From contig NZ_JACBZI010000001.1 of assembly GCF_013408145.1 (NCBI RefSeq), positions 2,556,001-2,620,000 on the forward strand: a stretch of 64,000 nt of DNA, read 5' to 3'. The position numbers and the translations under genes are program-made. This stretch comes from Nocardioides marinus. Lineage in GTDB: Bacteria; Actinomycetota; Actinomycetes; Propionibacteriales; Nocardioidaceae. Of this stretch, positions 58,104-64,000 are shown in pieces (within the stretch, counting starts at the first letter, position 1; every line of letters begins with the position of its first letter). The notes beneath the pieces were generated by a model that had not been told where the DNA came from, did no database searches, and saw only the letters and a program-made list of their open reading frames with translations.

Positions 58104-59744
58104 TCAGGCCAGGGCGCGGTCCAGGCCCGTGCGCAGCGCGGTGTACGCCGTCAGCTCGGCCTGCACGGGGGCGACCACGAGCTCGGCGGCGACCTCCGAG
58201 ACGGCCGCGCGCAGCCTGGTGTCGGCGGCGGACGCCCGCGAGCGTGCGGTCGCGGAGACCAGCCCACGACAGACCAGGCCCAGCAGCACGCCGAGCAGCA
58301 CACCGCCGCCGAGCAGCACCAGCGGCAGCGCGATCCCGGCCACCCGCGGCAGGTCGCCGAGGCCGCCGGAGACCATCGCGGCGATGCTCCAGGCCCCGCC
58401 GACCAGGGCCGCCAGCACCAGCAGCCACTGCAGCACCCGCACGCCACCGGCCCACACGGGCAGCCGCTCGGCGTCGAGGTCGACGGCACGCAGCGCGTCG
58501 TCGAGCCGGTCCCCCACCTCGGGGAGCCGCGCGGTGGAGGCGCGTCGGACCGACTCGGCGAACGGTGGCGCGAGCCCCTCGGAGACGTCGTCGGCGAGCG
58601 AGCGGACCTCGGCGTCGATCGTGGCCCGCTGCACGGCGGTGGCCTGCGGGGTGGAGCCGCCCTGCCCGCGCAGCGCCTTCGAGTCGGCGCCCAGGTCGAT
58701 CTCGAGCTTCTTCAGCGGGTCCGGTCGGAACCGACCGACCCAGGAGACCAGCGGCCATCCCGTGGCGCGCCCGGCGCGCCACCGGGTGGAACGCTCCACC
58801 GCCTCGACGATCGCCGGCACGCCGGCGCCTCGGGCGAGCGCGGACTCCAGGGCCGCGACCCGCTCCTCGGACAGGGCACGGGTCGGGGCGTCACCGGCGG
58901 CGGCGCGCAGCTCGGCGGCCGCGGCACGGACGTCGGCCTCGATGCGCCCCGCGGTCATCCGCTTGTCGGCCACCCGCTGCTCGATCTCGCTCCGCAACCG
59001 GTCGATGCCGATGCCGTGGCGCGCCGAGACCGGCATCACCGGCACGTCCGGGATGCCGTCGGCGGCCAGCAGCCGCCGGACGTCGTCGACCATCGCGTCG
59101 CGACGGTCCTCGGGGACGGTGTCGATGTGGTTGAGCACCACGACCATGACGTCGGCGTGGGTGCGCAGGGGCGCGAGGTAGCGGTCGTGGATGGCCGCGT
59201 CGGCGTACTTCTGCGGGTCGAGCACCCACACGAACATGTCGGCGAGGGCGACCAGCCGGTCGACCTCGAGGTGGTGGGCGACCTCGGTGGAGTCGTGGTC
59301 GGGGAGGTCGAGCAGCACGACGCCCTCGAGCGCGTTGCTCTCGCGGCGGGTGTCGAGCATGGAGTCCCGGGTGGTCTGGTGCCGCGGCGGGATGCCGAGC
59401 CACTCCAGGAGCTCGCCGGCCCCCTCGGTGCCCCAGACGCAGGCGGTCGCCCACGACGTCGTGGGGCGGCGTACGCCGACGGCGGAGAGCTCCAGGCCCG
59501 TCAGGGCGTTGAACGTGGAGGACTTGCCCGAGCCCGTGGCCCCGGCGATCCCGACGACCGTGTGGTGGGCGCTGAGCCGCAACCGGCTGGTGCCGCGCTC
59601 GACCACCGTCGCGGCGCGGTCGACCAGCTCGTCGTCGAGGCGACCCCGGGCCGCCTCGGCGGCGACACCCAGGCCCTCGAGCCGGGCCCCGGTGTCAGTG
59701 CCCCGGGTGACCAGCTTCTTGGCCCCCTCCAGCAAGGACGTCAT
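58104..59744 (-). CDS. Dynamin-like GTPase with membrane segments (second of pair)
   Basis: 546 residues. P-loop GATGSGKSS at 68-76; switch motif is DLPD (146-149), Asp replacing the usual Gly of DxxG; G4 NHID at 205-208. After a helical region, two membrane spans (~395-450: VLQWLLVLAALVGGAWSIAAM and ALPLVLLGGGVLLGVLLGLV). Resembles YfjP-type and bacterial dynamin-like proteins. ATG at 59744. It follows the first GTPase gene by 60 bp. Confidence 0.82.
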   Translation of the reverse strand: MTSLLEGAKKLVTRGTDTGARLEGLGVAAEAARGRLDDELVDRAATVVERGTSRLRLSAHHTVVGIAGATGSGKSSTFNALTGLELSAVGVRRPTTSWATACVWGTEGAGELLEWLGIPPRHQTTRDSMLDTRRESNALEGVVLLDLPDHDSTEVAHHLEVDRLVALADMFVWVLDPQKYADAAIHDRYLAPLRTHADVMVVVLNHIDTVPEDRRDAMVDDVRRLLAADGIPDVPVMPVSARHGIGIDRLRSEIEQRVADKRMTAGRIEADVRAAAAELRAAAGDAPTRALSEERVAALESALARGAGVPAIVEAVERSTRWRAGRATGWPLVSWVGRFRPDPLKKLEIDLGADSKALRGQGGSTPQATAVQRATIDAEVRSLADDVSEGLAPPFAESVRRASTARLPEVGDRLDDALRAVDLDAERLPVWAGGVRVLQWLLVLAALVGGAWSIAAMVSGGLGDLPRVAGIALPLVLLGGGVLLGVLLGLVCRGLVSATARSRASAADTRLRAAVSEVAAELVVAPVQAELTAYTALRTGLDRALA

Positions 59745-59804
59745 GATCCCCCAACCCGCTCGACCCGTCGTGGTGCTGGCCCACACCCTAGGGGGTCGCC
59801 GGGC

Positions 59805-61553
59805 TCAGTGCTCGCGCTGGGCGCTGGAGAAGCGCACGTCGTCGACGCGACGGGCCGCCGCGCGCAGCGCCTCGGGGGCGTCGCTGCTCAGGCCCAGGCC
59901 GTCGACCAGCGCGGTGAATCGCGCCTGCTCGGTGGCGAACAGGCCCGTGACCCGCTCCTCCAGCATCTGCCGGGCGCGCTCGGCCATGCCGCGCACGGCC
60001 TGGTCGCCGAAGACCGCCTCGAGCAGCTTCTGGCCCAGCGCCGCGGAGCCACCGGCGATGCCGGCCTCGGCCCCGGTGAGACCCGCGGTGTGGGAGAAGA
60101 CCACGACCATGAGCGCCACGGACAGGCCGTTGACGCCCAGCGCCAGGAACCGGGCGGTGGTGCGCTTGCCCTCCCCCTCGGCACGGACCATCTCCAGCAC
60201 GTCGCCCTGCCACTCGCGGACCGCGCGCTCGGCACGTCGGCGCAGGTCGCGCGAGGCTCGGCCGAGGTCCGGCCCACCGGTCGCGAGCAGGCTCACGCCG
60301 GCCTCGAGCTGGCGCCAGGCCCGCTCCGCGGCCTCCGCGGCCTCCTCGGCGTGCTCGAGCACCAGCAGCTCCAGACCCGACTCGACCGCGACGGTCACCC
60401 GCTCGGCCTGGGCGGGCTTGCCCTTGACCGCACCCACGACCCGGTCCCGCAGCCAGCCGACCTTGGTCTCCAGGGAGCGCAGCAGCTCACCGGTGCCGAC
60501 GAACTCCTGCCAGCGGGCGAGGATCTCCCCCCGCAGCAGCGTGCCGTCCGAGGTCGCCTGCAGGGCGCGGGCCAGCGCGTCGGAGTAGGCCTGGTCACTG
60601 AGGCGGCGCAGGTGCTCGGCGGCCTCGACCTGGGCCGCCGCCGCGTCGGCGACGGGGTGCACGTGGTGGGTGAGGGAGCGGATCGCGCCGTCGAGGGTCT
60701 GCTTGACCACCGCCGAGCGGGCACCGGAGTCCTCGGCCAGCGACTCCAGCCAACCGCGGACCTCCGCGACGTTCGCCGCGGGCAGCAGGCCCTCGTCGTC
60801 GACGGCGCCCTCGTGGACGACGAAGAGCGGGGAGTCCTTGAGCCCGCGCGCGGCCAGCATGCGGGCGAGGTGCGTGGAGACGGTGTGGACGGCCTCGGGA
60901 GCGGTGCGGTCCAGCACGATCGCCACCGCGGTCGAGCGGTCGGCGGCCTGCTTGAGGAAGGTCCACGGCACCTGGTCGGCGTACCTGGCGGCGGAGGTGA
61001 CGAAGAGCCAGAGGTCGCCGGCCGCCAGCAGCTGGGCGGCCAGCGCACGGTTCTGCTCGTCGACGGAGTCCACGTCGGGTGCGTCGAGGACCGCGAGCCC
61101 CTGGGGGATCGTCTCCGAGGCGACCAGCTGCAGGCAGTCGGGGTCGTTGGTCGCGTGCTCGACCCGGCGCAGGTCCGGCAGCAGCCGGTCCTGGCCGAAC
61201 CAGTGGCCGTCGTCGGGGTGGTGGACCAGCACGGGCGAGCGGGTCGTGGGTCGCAGCACGCCGGACGCGGTGACACGGTGCCCGACCAGGGTGTTGACCA
61301 GCGTCGACTTGCCGGCACCGGTCGACCCGCCGACCACCGCCAGCAGGGGGGCGTCGACGGTCATCACGCGCGGGATGACGTAGTCCTCGAGCTGGTCGAC
61401 CATCTCGCCGTGGGAGGTGCGCACCTCCTCCACGCCGGGCAGGTCGAGCGGCAAGGTGGCAGCCTGCAGCGCACCCCGCAGACGGACGAGCGCGGTGATC
61501 ATCTGGGCGTCACCGGCGCCGACGTCGGTCGAGGCCTCGTGGCGGGCGCTCAT
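59805..61553 (-). CDS. Dynamin-like GTPase (first of pair)
   Basis: 582 residues. P-loop GGSTGAGKST at 75-84, switch DAPD (157-160) and no clear N/TKxD (VLDRTA instead). Long helical middle with coiled-coil character, then a hydrophobic region near 475-520 (FLALGVNGLSVALMVVVFSHTAG). The ATG overlaps the upstream PrsW stop by 4 bp (ATGA), so the protease and this GTPase are coupled. A membrane-remodelling role by analogy with Streptomyces DynA/DynB is inference. Confidence 0.8.
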   Translation of the reverse strand: MSARHEASTDVGAGDAQMITALVRLRGALQAATLPLDLPGVEEVRTSHGEMVDQLEDYVIPRVMTVDAPLLAVVGGSTGAGKSTLVNTLVGHRVTASGVLRPTTRSPVLVHHPDDGHWFGQDRLLPDLRRVEHATNDPDCLQLVASETIPQGLAVLDAPDVDSVDEQNRALAAQLLAAGDLWLFVTSAARYADQVPWTFLKQAADRSTAVAIVLDRTAPEAVHTVSTHLARMLAARGLKDSPLFVVHEGAVDDEGLLPAANVAEVRGWLESLAEDSGARSAVVKQTLDGAIRSLTHHVHPVADAAAAQVEAAEHLRRLSDQAYSDALARALQATSDGTLLRGEILARWQEFVGTGELLRSLETKVGWLRDRVVGAVKGKPAQAERVTVAVESGLELLVLEHAEEAAEAAERAWRQLEAGVSLLATGGPDLGRASRDLRRRAERAVREWQGDVLEMVRAEGEGKRTTARFLALGVNGLSVALMVVVFSHTAGLTGAEAGIAGGSAALGQKLLEAVFGDQAVRGMAERARQMLEERVTGLFATEQARFTALVDGLGLSSDAPEALRAAARRVDDVRFSSAQREH

Positions 61554-62683
61554 CGGGCACTCATGCGGGTCGGGACCACCTGTCCGGGGAAAGCGATGGA
61601 TGGGCGCACGGCACTGATCCGGAGGACGTGCTCCTGGCCGCGCACCGCGAAGTCTGGCGGAGGAGTGCCGCGCAGGTAGCGATGATGCAGGAATCCGAGC
61701 TCGATCGCTGCCTGTTGGTAGACCCGCATCGCCTGCTCGCCCTCCCGCCCACCGTGCCGTCGGGCGAAGGCCCGCGCCGTGCGTCGGGCCCGCAGGTCGA
61801 CGACCCAGCCGATGTCGGTGGCGGGGAGCAGACCGCGCTGGGCGGCGTCCCCGAGGGCCGCCCCGAGCATCCGCTGCTCGGCACGCCGGGCCCAGAAGGC
61901 CAGCGCGAACATGCCCACCAGCGCCGGGACCATCAGCACCAGGTAGACCACGACGAAGCTCCCGAGACCGAAGACGGTCGAGCCGTTCCACAGTCCGTGC
62001 GCGAGCACCGCCAGCACGTATCCCCCTAGCGGGGCCAGGAACCGGACGGCGCCGGAGCGGCTGGTCACCGCGATGCCGACCCCGATGCCGATGAAGGTGG
62101 TGAACAGCGGGTGGGCGAAGGGGCTGAAAAGGCAGCGCACGACGAACGTCGCGGTGACCGCCTCGGTGCCGCCCGGCCCCATCCCGTCGGTGCCGTCGTA
62201 GGCCGCGGCGAGGTAGAGGATGTTCTCGACGAAGGCGAACCCGATGCCGACCATGCCGGCGTAGACGATGCCGTCGAGGATGCCGTCGAGCTCCGCGCGC
62301 CGCAGCCACAGCAGCAGCACCAGGAAAGCGCCCTTGCCGGCCTCCTCGGTGAGGGGGGCGACGATCGCCAGGCTGGCCACCTCGCTCACGCCGATCACCA
62401 GCCCGCCGATGCCCTGCACCAGCAGCGCGCCCGCCGTCGCCACGAACCCGCCCCAGAGCAGGCCCAGGGCCAGCAGCGACTTCGGCTCGGGCTCGTACCG
62501 GTCCAGCCACAGGTAGCAGCCGACGAGCGGCCCCACCGGGAGGGCCGCGAGGACGGTGGCCAGCAGCACCGAGCCGGGAGCCCCGGCGAGGGCCAGGATC
62601 AGCAGCATGGGCAGGGCCCCGAGGGCCACGAGCACGGTCACCACGACCGTGAACGCGACTCCCTGGCGACGTGTCCTGACCAT
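61550..62683 (-). CDS. PrsW-family intramembrane metalloprotease
   Basis: 377 residues with about eight membrane spans. Active-site motifs: TEEAGKG (Glu113-Glu114), GFAFVENILY, FSPFAHPLFT and VLAHGLWNG. In Bacillus PrsW cleaves an anti-sigma factor. The C-terminal ~110 residues are soluble and not part of the protease core. ATG at 62683 lies 7 nt after TAGGCT; the stop overlaps the GTPase start. Confidence 0.9.
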   Translation of the reverse strand: MVRTRRQGVAFTVVVTVLVALGALPMLLILALAGAPGSVLLATVLAALPVGPLVGCYLWLDRYEPEPKSLLALGLLWGGFVATAGALLVQGIGGLVIGVSEVASLAIVAPLTEEAGKGAFLVLLLWLRRAELDGILDGIVYAGMVGIGFAFVENILYLAAAYDGTDGMGPGGTEAVTATFVVRCLFSPFAHPLFTTFIGIGVGIAVTSRSGAVRFLAPLGGYVLAVLAHGLWNGSTVFGLGSFVVVYLVLMVPALVGMFALAFWARRAEQRMLGAALGDAAQRGLLPATDIGWVVDLRARRTARAFARRHGGREGEQAMRVYQQAAIELGFLHHRYLRGTPPPDFAVRGQEHVLRISAVRPSIAFPGQVVPTRMSAR

Positions 62684-62690
62684 GGCCACG

Positions 62691-62696
62691 AGCCTA
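62691..62696 (-). promoter_or_regulatory. -10 hexamer TAGGCT for the prsW-GTPase operon
   Basis: It ends 7 nt before the prsW ATG. Confidence 0.5.
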
Positions 62697-62741
62697 TCGG
62701 CCGTCGACCCGCGCCCCTCACCCCAGTCGCAGGCGCCGACG

Positions 62742-62747
62742 TACAGT
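62742..62747 (+). promoter_or_regulatory. -10 hexamer TACAGT for the aminopeptidase gene
   Basis: It ends 6 nt before ATG 62754. Confidence 0.5.
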
Positions 62748-62753
62748 GGCGCC

Positions 62754-64000
62754 ATGAGCGAGGACCCGCAGACCGAGCCCCGGACCGAGTCGCACGACCC
62801 GGCGGTGCCGGAGGCCTACGCCGCCTTCATGCGCACCGGCTGGGGTGACCGCGAGCTCGACCTCCCCCGGCACCCGGTCGCCGACCTGGCGGCGCAGCGG
62901 CGGGCCCGCCTCGGTGAGGCCTTCCCCGGTGAGCGACTGGTGCTGCCGGCCGGCACCTACAAGGTGCGCGCCAACGACACCGACTACCGCTTCCGCGCCG
63001 ACACCGCGCACGCCTACTTCTCCGGCAACCTCACCTCCGACGCCGTGCTCGTGGTCGAGGACGGCGAGGGCGTGCTCTACGCCCGGCCGCGGTCCTCGCG
63101 CGAGACCGACGAGTTCTTCCGCGACCGGCAGTACGGCGAGCTGTGGGCGGGGCGCCGGCCCTCGCTGAAGGAGATCTCCGACTCCCTGGGCCTGGAGGTC
63201 CGGCACGTCGACGAGCTCGAGGCACGCCTGGGCTCCACCTCGACCAAGACCCGCGACCTGACCACCGACGGCGACCTCGCGCGGGTGGCCTCCGAGCTCC
63301 GGCTCGTCAAGGACGCGTGGGAGGTCGACGAGCTGCAGGCGGCGTGTGACGCGACGACGCTGGGCTTCGAGGACGCCGTCGCCGACTGGGACAACGTCCT
63401 GCGCTACGGCGAGCGCTGGCTGGAGGGCACCTTCTTCCGCCGCGCCCGCACGATGGGCAACGACATCGGCTACGACTCCATCGTCGGCGGCGGCAAGCAC
63501 GCCACGACCCTGCACTGGATCGAGAACTCCGGCGCGATCACCCCCGGTGAGCTCGTCCTGGTCGACATGGGCGTGGAGGGCCACAACCTCTACACCGCCG
63601 ACGTCACCCGCACCCTGCCCGTCGACGGCACCTTCACCCCGCTGCAGCGCGACCTCTACGAGCTGGTGCTGCAGGCCCAGGAGGCCGGCATCGAGGCGGT
63701 CCGCCCGGGTGCCGCCTTCCAGGACCCGCACCGCGCCGCGATGCGGGTGCTGGCCCACGGCCTTGAGGACCTCGGGCTGCTGCCGGTCAGCGCCGAGGAG
63801 TCGCTGGCCGACGACAACAAGACCTACGCACGCTGGACCCTCCACGGCACCAGCCACATGCTCGGCATGGACGTCCACGACTGCGGCCAGGCCGCTCCCG
63901 AGGCCTACGCCAAGGGCACGCTGGCCGAGGGCATGGTCCTCACCGTCGAGCCGGGGCTGTACTTCCAGGAGGACGACCTGCTGGTCCCCGAGGAGCTGCG
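62754..64000 (+). CDS. Xaa-Pro aminopeptidase (M24), 3' end cut by window
   Basis: At least 415 residues. N-terminal AMP_N domain (RADTAHAYFSGNL, VVEDGEGVLYARP), then the M24 pita-bread domain with metal ligands in LVDMGVEGHNLYTADVTRT, HGTSHMLGMDVHD and LTVEPGLYFQ. It removes residues preceding proline. Divergent from prsW with 70 bp between starts. Confidence 0.93.
   Translation, partial: MSEDPQTEPRTESHDPAVPEAYAAFMRTGWGDRELDLPRHPVADLAAQRRARLGEAFPGERLVLPAGTYKVRANDTDYRFRADTAHAYFSGNLTSDAVLVVEDGEGVLYARPRSSRETDEFFRDRQYGELWAGRRPSLKEISDSLGLEVRHVDELEARLGSTSTKTRDLTTDGDLARVASELRLVKDAWEVDELQAACDATTLGFEDAVADWDNVLRYGERWLEGTFFRRARTMGNDIGYDSIVGGGKHATTLHWIENSGAITPGELVLVDMGVEGHNLYTADVTRTLPVDGTFTPLQRDLYELVLQAQEAGIEAVRPGAAFQDPHRAAMRVLAHGLEDLGLLPVSAEESLADDNKTYARWTLHGTSHMLGMDVHDCGQAAPEAYAKGTLAEGMVLTVEPGLYFQEDDLLVPEEL

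Overview
The window looks like chromosomal core DNA of a high-GC actinobacterium, most likely Nocardioidaceae (Nocardioides-like). The grounds are very GC-rich codon usage, two ClpP paralogues, a mycothiol-dependent nitroreductase, RNase E with a long disordered N-terminus, GTG starts, and a gene order that largely follows Mycobacterium tuberculosis Rv2444c-Rv2478c (rne, ndk, DUF4233, folC, valS, clpX, clpP2, clpP1, tig, nei, rpiB, the Rv2466c homologue, pepN, glbO, ettA, ssb-like). No phage, insertion sequence or CRISPR array is visible. About 53 protein genes and two tRNAs are annotated.

Left part (1-18.8 kb): a truncated rne is followed by the two radical-SAM-associated genes TIGR03936 and TIGR03960. 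These are separated here by a winged-helix gene and an MFS gene. A DHA2 drug exporter, an NAD(P)-dependent epimerase and a ChaA-type cation/proton antiporter come next. Then comes the cell-elongation operon mreB-mreC-mreD-mrdA-rodA, read on the minus strand with 1-4 nt overlaps at three of its four junctions.

Middle (19-35 kb): ndk, a divergent PdxR-like regulator / FMN-binding protein pair with a clear operator, folC-DUF4233, an alcohol dehydrogenase with a KstR-type operator over its promoter, valS, a protein ending in an 18-bp-repeat-encoded Lys/Gly tail, and the proteostasis block clpX-clpP2-clpP1-tig with a ClgR-type box upstream of clpP1. Trigger factor is followed by tRNA-Pro(TGG) and tRNA-Gly(TCC).

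Right part (35-64 kb): PP2C phosphatase, nei, rpiB, an esterase, a LURP-one-like protein, metG, GPP34 protein, PGRP amidase, DUF2254 channel-like protein, the mycothiol nitroreductase, a secreted CHAP hydrolase, pepN, MscS, OsmC, truncated haemoglobin, thioesterase/thiolase/MarR lipid genes, ettA and an SSB-like gene. It ends with two tandem dynamin-like GTPases coupled to a PrsW protease, beside a partial M24 aminopeptidase.

Three patterns cut across the window. First, many genes have a -10 hexamer 6-8 nt before the start codon, which suggests leaderless transcripts. Second, many gene ends carry long near-perfect palindromes without T-tracts, some sharing the same outer stem. Third, two copies of a 57-bp element differ by substitutions that include one compensatory base-pair change.
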